Part shown: one piece after another, positions 49,805 to 58,829 of the stretch
How positions within the stretch are numbered: position 1 is the stretch's first letter
Layout of the letters: every line of letters begins with the position of its first letter
Assembly (NCBI RefSeq): GCF_021249405.1
Contig: NZ_CP089593.1
Span: forward strand, 1,922,001-1,986,000
Direction: 5' to 3'
Source: Halobacterium zhouii
Lineage (GTDB): Archaea > Halobacteriota > Halobacteria > Halobacteriales > Halobacteriaceae
Length of the DNA stretch: 64,000 nt
The notes under the pieces: generated by a model
The model's input: the letters and a program-made list of their open reading frames with translations, nothing else
What the model was told of the DNA's origin: nothing
The model's database searches: none
Program-made: the position numbers and the translations under genes

Positions 49805-50146
49805 CTACCAGTCGACGGAGAGCGTGCCGTCGCCGTGGGGGTCGGGCGCAATCTCTTCGTCGGTGCGGCGGTCGACGACGTGGATGACGCCGTCGCCCTT
49901 CTTCGCGGGGCAGGCGTCGGCAGCGGCGACGTTGTGCTCGAGGTCGTCCTCGCTGAAGAAGTACGAGACGGGTTTCGCCATGCCGGAGGTGACGTCCATC
50001 TCCCAGTTGGTGGAGACCTCCGCGCACTTGCCCGCCCCGAAGCACTTGTTCGCCTCGAAGATGACCTTGTAGGGCTTCTCGTCGACGGGTGGCGCGTCGG
50101 CTTCGCCGAACTGGCTCGGGTCGACCGCGTCGTCGGCATCGGCCAT
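49805..50146 (-). CDS. Ferredoxin with a single, probably 3Fe-4S, cluster
   Basis: 113 residues. Cluster ligands: NKCFGAGKCAEV and later ADACPAKKG, i.e. Cys-x5-Cys...CysPro. The second cysteine of the usual CxxCxxC is replaced by Gly/Ala, the pattern of 3Fe-4S ferredoxins. An acidic, halophilic N-terminal tail of 20 residues precedes the fold. Cytoplasmic electron carrier; redox partner unknown. Distinct from the 2Fe-2S ferredoxin that dominates in haloarchaea. Confidence 0.88.
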   Translation of the reverse strand: MADADDAVDPSQFGEADAPPVDEKPYKVIFEANKCFGAGKCAEVSTNWEMDVTSGMAKPVSYFFSEDDLEHNVAAADACPAKKGDGVIHVVDRRTDEEIAPDPHGDGTLSVDW

Positions 50147-50208
50147 GGGCGGGGTTGGAACCGGCGGCAGTTAAGCGGCGCTGTTCGGGAAGTGGAGACG
50201 GCCGGCGT

Positions 50209-50751
50209 TCAGTCGTGAATCTCGACGGATTCGAGCACGACGTCCGACTTCGGCTGGTCGTTTCGGTCGGTGTCGACGTCGCCGATCGCTTCGACGACGT
50301 CCATGCCCTCGGTGACCTTCCCGAAGACGGCGTGGCGGTCGTCGAGGTGGGGCTGGGCGTCGAGGGTGATGAAGAACTGGCTGCCGTTCGTGTCCGGGCC
50401 GGAGTTCGCCATCGAGAGGACGCCAGCGTCGTCGTGGCGCAGGTCGTCGTGGAACTCGTCGTCGAACTGGTAGCCGGGGCCGCCGCGACCCGTCTCCGTC
50501 GGGTCGCCACCCTGAATCATGAAGCCCTCGATGACGCGGTGGAACTGCACGTCGTTGTACAGCGCGTCGCCGCGCGTCTCGCCGCTATCGGGGTCTTCCC
50601 ACGTCGTGGTGTCGGGTGCCGGGTCGGCGTCGGCCGCGGGGTCGTGTTCCGCGAGGTTGACGAAGTTCTCGACTGTCCTCGGCGCCTTCTCGTCGTACAG
50701 TTCGATCTCGATGTCGCCTTCGCTCGTGTGCAGGGTTGCGTCGGTGGTCAT
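50209..50751 (-). CDS. Cyclophilin-type peptidyl-prolyl isomerase
   Basis: 180 residues. Active-site stretches [35 protein letters not shown] and [14 protein letters not shown] are intact (catalytic Arg, Phe, Gln). An acidic insertion (about 36-60) with [19 protein letters not shown] is typical of haloarchaeal cyclophilins. No signal peptide: cytoplasmic folding catalyst. Confidence 0.95.
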   Translation of the reverse strand: MTTDATLHTSEGDIEIELYDEKAPRTVENFVNLAEHDPAADADPAPDTTTWEDPDSGETRGDALYNDVQFHRVIEGFMIQGGDPTETGRGGPGYQFDDEFHDDLRHDDAGVLSMANSGPDTNGSQFFITLDAQPHLDDRHAVFGKVTEGMDVVEAIGDVDTDRNDQPKSDVVLESVEIHD

Positions 50752-50840
50752 ACGTGGCGGAGAAACGCAAGCCTCGCGGATAACGCTACCTACTCGATGC
50801 GCTCCACGGGCGGCGAAAGACGGTCTCGGAGCGCCGCCCT

Positions 50841-51899
50841 TCAGAACGACTGGAGGTCCGCGAGCACGTCCTCGGCGGAGCCGTCGGCGATGGCGTCGCG
50901 CGCGAGGTCGAGGCCTTCCCGGATGGAGTCGGCGTCCTCGCGGGCGTAGATACGGAGGGCAGCGTTGAGTGCTACGGCGTCCGCGAACTGGTCGTCGCGC
51001 TCGCCGGCGAGCACTTCGGTCGTGATGGTCGCCGAGTCAGCGGCGACGTCCTCAACGGCGAGGTCGTCGCTCTCGAAGTCCATGCCGTGCTCCGGCGTCT
51101 CCACGGTGAAGTCCTCCAGTTCGTCGCCCTCGCTCCACTCCGCGACTGTCGTGGAGCCGGGACGCACGTCGTCGTAGCCCTCCATCCCCTGGAACATGAG
51201 CACGCGAGAGAAGCCCGCGCGCTCGCTCTCCTGGACGGTGTCGACGATTTTCTTGGCGAACGCGAGGTGGTAGAAGGAGCCGAGGTAGACGTTCGCGTTC
51301 GCGGGGTTGCCGAGCGTCTCGACGGTGTTTACGAACGTCCGAACGCCCATCTGGTCGCGGCGGTCCCAGAGCGCGTGGACGACCGGGTTGAAGTTCGGCT
51401 GGTAGTAGAAGCCGAAGCCGACGTCGTCCACCATTTCGGCGGACTCCTCGGGCGAGAGATCGGTGCGCACGTCGAGGGCGTCGAGGACGTGCTTGTACGC
51501 GTCCTGTTTCTGCGTGGGAACGTGATCTCCAGAGTGCACGACGACGGGTGTGCCTGCGGCCGCGGCGACGACGCCGGCGGCCACGCCGAGTAGCGCGCTT
51601 CGCCCCTTGCCGTCGTAGTTCGCGCCGCAGTCCACGGGGTCGGCGTCGGGTTCTGCCGTCTGCACGCTCTCCTCGCGCATCACGTCGACGTACGCGCCGA
51701 GTTCCTCGCCGTTGTTGCGCTTCCAGCGGTTCGCCAGCCAGAACGCCCCGAGCGTCGTGGCGTCCGGCTCGCCGTCGAGAATGCGCTCGAACGCCTCCGC
51801 TGCTTGCTCGCGACTCATGTCCTCCGCGGACTTCGGCCCCGACCCACAGACCTCGGTCATCAGGCGCTTCAGCGGCCACTCGCCGTGCGCGTCGCTCAT
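50841..51899 (-). CDS. TrpD2-like protein (anthranilate phosphoribosyltransferase family)
   Basis: 352 residues. Glycosyltransferase family fold with an N-terminal helical domain ([14 protein letters not shown]) and a catalytic-domain core. The GTGGD phosphoribosyl-binding loop of TrpD is replaced by [12 protein letters not shown], and [35 protein letters not shown] correspond to later motifs. This places it with TrpD2/YbiB proteins, some of which bind nucleic acid rather than make tryptophan. No trp genes are nearby. Confidence 0.85.
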   Translation of the reverse strand: MSDAHGEWPLKRLMTEVCGSGPKSAEDMSREQAAEAFERILDGEPDATTLGAFWLANRWKRNNGEELGAYVDVMREESVQTAEPDADPVDCGANYDGKGRSALLGVAAGVVAAAAGTPVVVHSGDHVPTQKQDAYKHVLDALDVRTDLSPEESAEMVDDVGFGFYYQPNFNPVVHALWDRRDQMGVRTFVNTVETLGNPANANVYLGSFYHLAFAKKIVDTVQESERAGFSRVLMFQGMEGYDDVRPGSTTVAEWSEGDELEDFTVETPEHGMDFESDDLAVEDVAADSATITTEVLAGERDDQFADAVALNAALRIYAREDADSIREGLDLARDAIADGSAEDVLADLQSF

Positions 51900-52017
51900 A
51901 CTGGCAGTTCGCTCCGGCGGGCGTAAAGCCCCACGGTTCGGTTCGACGGCACCACCGCGCGGCGTCGCGACGAGTGAACCGACACACAGTAACGACCGGC
52001 CTGCCTACCCACGCGCA

Positions 52018-53049
52018 ATGCCCGCGGACGACTGGCGCGAGCGCATCGACGACGTCGACGCGCGCCTCGTCGACGAGTACCAGAGCGACCTCCCGGTCGA
52101 GGAGCGGCCGTTCCGGGCGGTCGCCACGGACCTCGGCACCACCGAGGACGACGCGCTCGCTCGCGTCGAGAACCTCCGCGAGATGGGCGTCTTCCGGCGG
52201 TTCGGCGCAGTGCTGAATCCGCCCGTCATCGGGAGTTCGACGCTCGCGGCGGTGCAGGCGCCCGAGGACCGCTTCGAGGAGATTGCTGACGTCATCAACG
52301 GCTACCGGCAGGTGAACCACAACTACCGGCGCGACCACGACTGGAATCAGTGGTTCGTCGTCACCGCCGCCGACCGCAACGCGCGCGACGCGATTCTCGA
52401 CGAAATCGAGGAGCGAACGGGGTGTGACGTCCTGAATCTCCCGATGCTCACTGACTACTACATCGACCTGGAGTTCCCGGTCGTCAACGCTGACCGGTTC
52501 GCACGCGAATCGGTCGATTCGACCGCCGTCTCGGCCACGCGAATCAGCGAAACGGCAGCGGGCGACCTGACGGAACTCGAGGCCGACCTCCTGCTCGAAA
52601 TTCAGGACGGGTTCCCGCTCTCGGCAACTCCGTACCGCGACGTCGCCGCGTCCATCGGCGCGGACGTCGAGGACGTACTCGCGGCAGTCGAACGCCTGCT
52701 CGCGGACGGGTGCATCAAGCGCGTCGGCTGTGTCGTCAACCACGTCGTCACCGGGTTCGACGCGAACTGCATGGTCGTCTGGGACGTCCCGGACGACGAA
52801 CTCGACGAACGCGGGGTTGCAGCGGGCGGTCTGCCCTACGTGACGCTGTGCTACCACCGCCCGCGGCGACCCGACCAGGACTGGCCGTACAACCTCTTCA
52901 CGATGATCCACGGCCGCGAGAGCGACGCCGTCGACGATAAGATAGACGAGCTCGCCACAGAGCACCTCCCCTTCGAGCACGAGCGCCTCTACTCGACTGA
53001 GACGCTGAAGCAGACGGGTGCGCAGTACGACGACCTCGTCGGTGAGTGA
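52018..53049 (+). CDS. ahbAB: Siroheme decarboxylase, fused AhbA-AhbB
   Basis: 343 residues formed of two Lrp/AsnC-like halves (about 1-165 and 175-343), each with a helix-turn-helix-like part and a regulatory alpha/beta part. FRRFGAVLNPPVIG in the first half and IKRVGCVVNHVVTGF in the second are the AhbA/B motifs with substrate-binding residues; HNYRRDHDWNQWFV and CYHRPRRPDQDWPYNLFTMIHG are the catalytic parts. The enzyme decarboxylates siroheme to didecarboxysiroheme in the archaeal heme pathway. Start 52018 (MPADDWRER) chosen; the 102-codon upstream extension lies antisense to trpD2. Confidence 0.92.
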   Translation: MPADDWRERIDDVDARLVDEYQSDLPVEERPFRAVATDLGTTEDDALARVENLREMGVFRRFGAVLNPPVIGSSTLAAVQAPEDRFEEIADVINGYRQVNHNYRRDHDWNQWFVVTAADRNARDAILDEIEERTGCDVLNLPMLTDYYIDLEFPVVNADRFARESVDSTAVSATRISETAAGDLTELEADLLLEIQDGFPLSATPYRDVAASIGADVEDVLAAVERLLADGCIKRVGCVVNHVVTGFDANCMVVWDVPDDELDERGVAAGGLPYVTLCYHRPRRPDQDWPYNLFTMIHGRESDAVDDKIDELATEHLPFEHERLYSTETLKQTGAQYDDLVGE

Positions 53050-53085
53050 GTCGCCGTCACCGGCGGAAACAGGCCGGTCGTCGGA

Positions 53086-53358
53086 CTACTCGCGCGCGGT
53101 CGTAAACAGGATTGGTGCGACGACTAGCAACGCGATGCCGAGGAAGCGGTACGTGAACGCGTTGCTGGCGCCGCCGAGCAGCGACCCCGGCGTCAACAGG
53201 AACAGAACGCCGAACAGCAGCGCGTTCGCTGAGACTATCTTTCGCGAGCCGAGTGGGATTGCGCCGACGACAGAGAGCCCGAACAGCAACAGCAGCGCGT
53301 GCCCGACGTGGTACGGGACGAGGAAGTCGTCGACGAGGGGCAGCGGTGTGAACGCCAT
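53086..53358 (-). CDS. Small three-helix membrane protein
   Basis: 90 residues: short amphipathic start, then helices about 18-37 (GHALLLLFGLSVVGAIPL), 43-57 and 68-86. No family recognised. Cotranscribed with the next membrane protein gene (30 bp apart), from which it is downstream. Confidence 0.72.
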   Translation of the reverse strand: MAFTPLPLVDDFLVPYHVGHALLLLFGLSVVGAIPLGSRKIVSANALLFGVLFLLTPGSLLGGASNAFTYRFLGIALLVVAPILFTTARE

Positions 53359-53388
53359 CGTTGCTTCGATTTCGCCGCGAAATCCCCT

Positions 53389-53595
53389 TTAAGGTTCCGT
53401 TCCGCCGTTCGCGTTCCCGAGGTCGAGTGGCCGGATCCAGCCGGCCCACACGACGACCACCATCGCGGCGTACCCCGTCGCCCAGACGGCCGCGCCGAGT
53501 GTCGGATAGCCCGCCTGATGCAGCGCGAAGTCCATCACTCCGGGGAGCACGACGCCCGCAACGAGGAGCGCCCCCAGCGTCACGCGTGAGTCCAT
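53389..53595 (-). CDS. Small two-helix membrane protein
   Basis: 68 residues: helices VTLGALLVAGVVLPGVMDFAL and AAVWATGYAAMVVVVWAGWI, then a short polar tail. Unknown function; likely first gene of a two-gene unit with the protein at 53086. Confidence 0.68.
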   Translation of the reverse strand: MDSRVTLGALLVAGVVLPGVMDFALHQAGYPTLGAAVWATGYAAMVVVVWAGWIRPLDLGNANGGTEP

Positions 53596-53678
53596 GTCCG
53601 TGTTCTACACAGCGTAGCCGCGTCAATCCCCCGGTTCCGGACGGCCCGGTAGTGCGCTGTGAACGCAGGACAGCGGAA

Positions 53679-53686
53679 ACCCTTAT
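53679..53686 (+). promoter_or_regulatory. TATA-like box of the CBS gene
   Basis: ACCCTTAT is centred about 30 nt before the ATG at 53713, predicting a leaderless transcript. Confidence 0.45.
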
Positions 53687-53712
53687 GGGGGTGAGACGAG
53701 TGGACCAACCAC

Positions 53713-54114
53713 ATGGAAGACGTATTCGTCGGCCAACTCATGTCCGAGGAACTCGCGACCGTCGACCCGGACGCGCTCGTCGAGGACGCCGCCACGCTCA
53801 TGCTCGACCGCGGTATCAGTTCCGTCGTCGTCGTGGACGACCAGGACCGACTCGAGGGCATCCTCACCACCACGGACTTCGTGCGAATCGTCGCCGAACA
53901 GAAACCCAAGGACCAGACGCCCGTTTCGGCGTACATGACCACGGACGTGAAGACCGCCGGCGCCCAGGACTCCGTTACGGACGTCGCGGACGCCATGGTC
54001 GAACACGGTTTCCACCACGTCCCTGTCGTCGACGGCGAGGAAGTCATCGGCATCATCACCACCACGGACCTCACCGCGTACGTCTCGCAGGTACAGACGC
54101 CGAGTCCGTCGTAG
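53713..54114 (+). CDS. CBS-domain pair protein
   Basis: 133 residues, one Bateman module: first CBS about 5-65 (MSEELATVDPDALVEDAA, SVVVVDDQDRLEGILTTTDFVR), second about 72-128 (MTTDVKTAGAQDSVTDVADAM, HVPVVDGEEVIGIITTTDLT). Binds adenine nucleotides in most members. Stand-alone; target unknown. Confidence 0.93.
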   Translation: MEDVFVGQLMSEELATVDPDALVEDAATLMLDRGISSVVVVDDQDRLEGILTTTDFVRIVAEQKPKDQTPVSAYMTTDVKTAGAQDSVTDVADAMVEHGFHHVPVVDGEEVIGIITTTDLTAYVSQVQTPSPS

Positions 54115-54153
54115 ACCGTCGGCTATCGGTCAGTACCGATTTGAGAAAATGAG

Positions 54154-54227
54154 TGGGCCAGTGCGGATTTGAACCGCAAGCTTCCACCTTATCAGAGTGG
54201 CGCTCTACCTAATTGAGCTACTGGCCC
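54154..54227 (-). tRNA. tRNA-Ile(GAU)
   Basis: Minus strand: acceptor GGGCCAG/CUGGCCC, D arm AGCUCAAUUAGGUAGAGC, anticodon stem CCACU-CUGAUAA-GGUGG with anticodon GAU, T-loop GGUUCAAAUCC. 74 nt with discriminator A; CCA not encoded, no intron. Confidence 0.96.
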
Positions 54228-54283
54228 GAACGCAGTCGTTCGTTTGCCGGTGGTACAATTAAGGGTTTCCTTTCGACACCACG

Positions 54284-54904
54284 TCACCGAGTTTCGTCGT
54301 CGTCGACGTCTACGTCGTAGGCGTCCTCGCCGAGGTCGACGGTGTCGCTATCGTCCGGTGAGTCGCTGGCGTCTCCCGGGTCGACCCCACCGCCGAAGGG
54401 GCCGCCGCCCGCGTCGGCGTCGCCGCCTCCGCCGAACGGACCTGCTCCGCCAGCGCCGCCGAAGGGGTCGTCGCCGTCGTTTCCGGGGAAGCCGAACGTG
54501 TAGACGTTCCCGGTGGCGAACCCGCCGGTCTTCGCGTCGAGTTTCGGCGTGATGACCCAGCGCTTGAGCGCGTACCGGATGGGGATGCGCGTGACGGGAA
54601 TCACGAGCAGGAACCCCAGGGCGTCTGTGACGAGGCCGGGCGTGAGGAGAAACGCGCCCGCGGCGATGAGCAGGCCGCCGTCGACGAGTTCGTCGGTGGG
54701 CGCTTCGCCCTTCGCGAGCGATTGCTGGAGACGCCTGATGGTGGCGCGGCCCTCGGCGCGCACGAACAGTGTGCCGAGGAGCGCGGTGAGTACGACGAGC
54801 GCGACGGTCAACTCCCAGCCGATCTGGCCCGCGACGAACACGAGGAACAGGGCGTCCGCCAGCGGGACGACCAGGAGCGCCACGAACAGCCACCGGAGTC
54901 GCAT
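54284..54904 (-). CDS. FxsA-family membrane protein
   Basis: 206 residues. Three to four helices in the first 110 residues; ADALFLVFVAGQIGWELTVAL and GEAPTDELVDGGLLIAAGAFLLTPGLVTDALGFLL are FxsA signatures. The C-terminal 70 residues are an acidic, Gly-Phe-rich, probably disordered tail (PFGG repeats). Related bacterial protein suppresses F-exclusion of phage T7; archaeal role unknown. Confidence 0.92.
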   Translation of the reverse strand: MRLRWLFVALLVVPLADALFLVFVAGQIGWELTVALVVLTALLGTLFVRAEGRATIRRLQQSLAKGEAPTDELVDGGLLIAAGAFLLTPGLVTDALGFLLVIPVTRIPIRYALKRWVITPKLDAKTGGFATGNVYTFGFPGNDGDDPFGGAGGAGPFGGGGDADAGGGPFGGGVDPGDASDSPDDSDTVDLGEDAYDVDVDDDETR

Positions 54905-55116
54905 GCGTTGTCGTAGTCAGTGGCGACCCATATCCTTTCTGCAAACACCGGGCTAGGAGTTGCGTGTCGGTTCTCGCTCTCCGATGGCTGAAACCTCGCG
55001 GCGCTAGCTCGTTCAATCCACCAGGGGGTCGGCTATCCGGCTGCCGTCGAACGCCGGCTTCCCGTGTCGACTGCCCGTGTCGAAACCGTTTCACGCGCGC
55101 GACGCCGAACGTCGGT

Positions 55117-56757
55117 ATGGACGACGCTGCGGACGGGACGCGCGTAGAGTGGCGCGAGTGGGGCGCCGAGGCATTCGCGGAGGCCCGCGAGCGGGACGTT
55201 CCCGTGCTCGTGGCGCTGACGGCGTCGTGGAGCGACTGGTGCCGGCAGATGGACGAGCGGACGTACGCCGAACCGCGCATCGCCGCGAACGTGAACGACG
55301 ACTTCGTACCGGTGCGAGTGGACGCGGACCGCCGCCCGCGCGTACGCGAGCGGTACAACATGGGCGGGTTCCCGTCGACGGTGTTCGTGACGCCCGCTGG
55401 CGAGCACATCGCGGGCGCGACGTTCCTCGAACCCGAGGGGATGCGCCAGGTGCTCGAGCGAGTGCGGGAGACGTGGGGGGAGAAGGGCGACGAGGCGGGC
55501 CGCATTCCGCGCGCGCTCCGAGGCGACGAACCGCCGGCGGGCACGATATCCGCGGACATCGAGCGACTCATCGCGGGCCAACTCACCGACCAGTACGACG
55601 CCGAGCACGCGGGCTGGGGGCAAAGCGAGAAGTTCCCGCTCCCCGAGACGGTGCGGTTCGCGCTGAAACGGGAGCGCGACCAGGCGCTGCGGACACTCGA
55701 CGCTGTGACGCGCAACCTCGCGGACGACGTGGACGGCGGGTTCTTCCGGTTCGCGCACGCCCGTGACTGGTCGGACCCGCAGCGCGAGAAGGTGCTCTCG
55801 GAGAACGCGAGTCTCCTCAGGGCGTACGCGGACGCGTACCTCCACACGGGCAGCGAGGAGTACCGCGGTCCCGCCGAGAACACCATCGACTACCTGACGG
55901 GGACGCTGTGGACGGGTGAGGCGTTCGGGAGCAGTCAGGCGGCGGGCGAGTACTTCGAGGCGCCCGCAGACGAGCGCTCGAGCCACGCCGAACCCGCCGT
56001 CGACGGCACCGCGTACGCGGGCGTGAACGCGCTGGCGGCGGACGGACTCACGAGGTTCGCGGCGTACACGGACGACGAGCGCGCCCGCCGGTACGCAGAG
56101 CGCACGCTCGAGTACCTCGAGCGCGAACTCGTCGCGGACGACGGCACTGTCCGACACTTCGCCGACGGCGCGCCCGAAACCGACCAGCCACCGGAGAAAC
56201 TGCTCGCGGACCACGCGCAGGTCGCTCGCGCGTTCGCCACCGCCGCGCAGGTGCTCGACCCCGCGTTCCTCGACACGGCGCGGGCGGTCGCCGACACGGC
56301 CATCGACGACCTGCAGGACGCGACGGGTGCGTTCCGGGACGGCCCGGAGTCCGGCGCGGGCTTGCTCGACCGGCCGCTGCGCCCCATCGACGACGCGGCG
56401 GTGCTCGCGGACGCGCTCGTCGACATTCACCACTTGAGCGGCGAATCGCGGTACCAGAACGCAGCAGCGGACGCAGTCGCGGCGTTCGCGGACGCCGCGG
56501 ACAGGATGGGCGTGCAGGTGGCGGCGTATGGTACGGCGGCAGCGCGCGTGACGAATCCACCGCTCGTCGTCGCCGTCGCGGACGACCCCGGGAGCGACCT
56601 CCATCGCGCGGCGCTCCGCGTCGCGGACCACGAGAAGGTCGTCGTGCCGAACGCCGACGGCGAACCGGGGACGGCGTGGCTCCGGGAACCGGACGCCGCG
56701 ACGGACGCCGTCGACTCTCCGGACGCGCTCGTGGGCCTCGTCGGAGACGCCAGATAG
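55117..56757 (+). CDS. DUF255 (YyaL-type) thioredoxin-fold/(alpha/alpha)6-barrel protein
   Basis: 546 residues. An N-terminal thioredoxin-like domain (about 10-115) with NMGGFPSTVFVTPAGEHI is joined to a six-hairpin glycosidase-like domain (LSENASLLRAYADAYLHTG; DDAAVLADALVDIHHLSG). The usual CHWCHVM is here WCRQMDE, so only one cysteine remains, and the whole protein is shorter than the typical 650-700 residues. Start at 55117 is the first family-like residue; earlier codons in this frame are rejected. Confidence 0.88.
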   Translation: MDDAADGTRVEWREWGAEAFAEARERDVPVLVALTASWSDWCRQMDERTYAEPRIAANVNDDFVPVRVDADRRPRVRERYNMGGFPSTVFVTPAGEHIAGATFLEPEGMRQVLERVRETWGEKGDEAGRIPRALRGDEPPAGTISADIERLIAGQLTDQYDAEHAGWGQSEKFPLPETVRFALKRERDQALRTLDAVTRNLADDVDGGFFRFAHARDWSDPQREKVLSENASLLRAYADAYLHTGSEEYRGPAENTIDYLTGTLWTGEAFGSSQAAGEYFEAPADERSSHAEPAVDGTAYAGVNALAADGLTRFAAYTDDERARRYAERTLEYLERELVADDGTVRHFADGAPETDQPPEKLLADHAQVARAFATAAQVLDPAFLDTARAVADTAIDDLQDATGAFRDGPESGAGLLDRPLRPIDDAAVLADALVDIHHLSGESRYQNAAADAVAAFADAADRMGVQVAAYGTAAARVTNPPLVVAVADDPGSDLHRAALRVADHEKVVVPNADGEPGTAWLREPDAATDAVDSPDALVGLVGDAR

Positions 56758-56886
56758 CGCGCTCGTGGCCGCCGCATTCGAACGAGTGGTGTCACTCCGG
56801 AGTAGCGGGAGAAGGGGCCGAACTGTCGACCTGGCCGCCCCGCGCTTCTCGTTTTCCGACCCAGGACAGAAATAAACCGACGATGG

Positions 56887-56894
56887 GTTTTTAC
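56887..56894 (+). promoter_or_regulatory. TATA-like box of the TrmB-family gene
   Basis: GTTTTTAC is centred 29 nt upstream of the ATG at 56920; predicted leaderless. Confidence 0.45.
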
Positions 56895-56919
56895 GCCAGC
56901 GACGGGAAAAGCCCACGAG

Positions 56920-57720
56920 ATGGCCAACCTGGAGGACCTAGGACTCTCAGAGTACGAGGCGAGCACATATCGTGCGCTCCTCGACACTGGACCGGCAACC
57001 GCAAAGGAGTTGTCTAACGAGAGCGGGGTGCCGATGGGCCGGATATACGACATCCTCGGGAGCATCGAATCCCAGCATCTCGTGCGGAGTCAGGCCGCGA
57101 GTCGCCCGAAGAAGTACGTCGCCGTCGAACCCGACACCGCGCTCGACCGCTTACTCGAGGACCGCGAGCGCGAACTCCAGGAGCGCGCCGACCAGTACGC
57201 GTCCGTCGTCGACGAACTCACGCGCGAACTCAGCGACCCCAGCGAACCCGAGGAGGGGTTCTGGACGGCCGCGCTCGGCCCGGAAGACTCCGTGGAGCTC
57301 CTCTTCGAGCGCATTGACGCCGCGAACGACAGCGTCGTCCTCGTCTCCGGAACGCCCTCCTCGAGTTTCGACGTCGACGACGTCAGCGGGCGCGTGCTCG
57401 ACCACCTCGAGGATGCGCTCGAACGCGACGTCACCGTGCGCGTGCTCATCTCGGGTGACCTCGCGCACTCGCTCCCGCCGGCCGTGAACGAACGCTACGT
57501 CACTGACCTCGCGTCCCACCCCGAGTACGAGGTGCGCGTCGGCAGCAGCATCGACGGCAACGCCACCATCATCGACGGCGCCGAGGTCTGCCTCGAGGTG
57601 TCGAACCCCGTCGACCCCGACGAGTCCTTCGCCATCATCGACCTCCAGGACGCCGGGTTCGCCACGGACGTCTACGACGCGTTCACCGACAGCTGGGCGA
57701 ACGCCGACGAGCTCAGCTGA
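56920..57720 (+). CDS. TrmB-family transcriptional regulator
   Basis: 266 residues. Winged helix (about 5-75: LSEYEASTYRALLDTGPATAKELS, VPMGRIYDILGSIESQHLV), a coiled-coil helix (about 80-105) and a C-terminal sugar-binding/PLD-like domain (about 115-260). It is the size of haloarchaeal TrmB paralogs that sense sugars or other metabolites. No TACT-N7/8-GAGTA site of the H. salinarum TrmB type is found in front of it. Targets unknown. Confidence 0.93.
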   Translation: MANLEDLGLSEYEASTYRALLDTGPATAKELSNESGVPMGRIYDILGSIESQHLVRSQAASRPKKYVAVEPDTALDRLLEDRERELQERADQYASVVDELTRELSDPSEPEEGFWTAALGPEDSVELLFERIDAANDSVVLVSGTPSSSFDVDDVSGRVLDHLEDALERDVTVRVLISGDLAHSLPPAVNERYVTDLASHPEYEVRVGSSIDGNATIIDGAEVCLEVSNPVDPDESFAIIDLQDAGFATDVYDAFTDSWANADELS

Positions 57721-57736
57721 CGACCGAATCCGTGGC

Positions 57737-57800
57737 CCGCTCGATTCCTGCCTGGGCCACGGGCCGCTCGATTCCTGCCTGAGTCCACGGACCGCTCAGT
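57737..57800. repeat. 27/28-bp direct repeat (about 2.3 copies)
   Basis: CCGCTCGATTCCTGCCTG occurs at 57737 and 57764, and a truncated CCGCTCA at 57792. It lies between the convergent stops of the TrmB-family gene and mptA. Confidence 0.85.
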
Positions 57801-57807
57801 CGGAGAA

Positions 57808-58740
57808 CTACTGGCCGTTCACTTCCTCGCGCAGCGCGCCGAACTCCGCGACGCGCTCCGCGTGGGCGTTGTGCTGGTGGATCGACTCGTCGTTCGACTG
57901 CTTCATCGTGACAATCGCGTCGTCCGGCAGGTGGTCGAACGTCTCGACGACGCCGTCGGCCATCGAGCGCACGCAGTCCTCCACGAACTTCGCGTTCGCG
58001 TGTGCCGCGTACGTCATGTGGTCCTCGTCGGGTCGCTTGGCCATGTTGTAGATGCGGGCGCTCATCGAATCCCGCGCGAGGTCGATGACGTCGCCGAGGT
58101 CGACGTTCGGGTCGCCGGTCGCCTCCACGGTGAGCGTCGCGTGCCCGCGCTGGCTGTGCCCCGCCTGCGGGACCTCCTGGAGGAACTCCCGGACCTCCTC
58201 CTCGCCGACGCCGAGGTCCCGGAGTTCCGCGCGAGCGTGCCCCTCCATCATGCGCTGGCTGCACGGGCAGACTGTCATGCCGACGACGCGCGCGCCGATC
58301 TCCTCGCGGGTCGGCGCGTCCTCGCGGGCCGTCGCGGACGCGATGATGTCCGCCGTCCCCTGGGTCTTGCGCCCGGAGGCGGGCGTCTCCTCGTTCAGCA
58401 TCAACTCCGCCTCCATCTCCACGGTGGCGGTGGTGGTGTAGTCGTGTTTCTCCAGTAGGCGCTCGGCGACGTCGCCGCACATCTCCTCGACGCGGAAGAC
58501 GGGTTCTGCCACGGCGTCCTCCAGGGTCTCGTCGATGACCTCCATGTTGCGGCTCATGTCGATTCCCTTTCGGCCCTGGGGGAGGTCGACGAACACCTCG
58601 AACTCGGCCATCAACACGATGGGGCGCTTGTCCTCGCGCGCGAGTTTCACCAGTTTCTCGACGTCGGTCACGCCGACCTGGCTCAGACCGACGGAGACGT
58701 CAGGCTCGCTCGCCTGCACGTCAGGTAGCTGCTTGCTCAT
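57808..58740 (-). CDS. mptA: GTP cyclohydrolase MptA (type IV/FolE2)
   Basis: 310 residues. [18 protein letters not shown] is the FolE2/MptA metal site, and [15 protein letters not shown] and [17 protein letters not shown] are further family motifs. It opens GTP to a 7,8-dihydroneopterin cyclic phosphate for pterin/folate and, in haloarchaea, 7-deazaguanine (archaeosine) synthesis. Start at 58740 (MSKQLPDVQ) preferred over 58767. Confidence 0.96.
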   Translation of the reverse strand: MSKQLPDVQASEPDVSVGLSQVGVTDVEKLVKLAREDKRPIVLMAEFEVFVDLPQGRKGIDMSRNMEVIDETLEDAVAEPVFRVEEMCGDVAERLLEKHDYTTTATVEMEAELMLNEETPASGRKTQGTADIIASATAREDAPTREEIGARVVGMTVCPCSQRMMEGHARAELRDLGVGEEEVREFLQEVPQAGHSQRGHATLTVEATGDPNVDLGDVIDLARDSMSARIYNMAKRPDEDHMTYAAHANAKFVEDCVRSMADGVVETFDHLPDDAIVTMKQSNDESIHQHNAHAERVAEFGALREEVNGQ

Positions 58741-58829
58741 TGAGGCGGCGTTGGGTCGGAAGCTCACTAACCCTTTTCATTCCGGCGACACGCTCGAAGA
58801 ATCAGTCCGCCTGCGACTCCGACTGGCCC

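Noticed and set aside
56780..56815. TrmB-type operator before the TrmB-family gene
   Set aside because: ACTCCGGAGT is only a short palindrome; it lacks the TACT-N7/8-GAGTA spacing.
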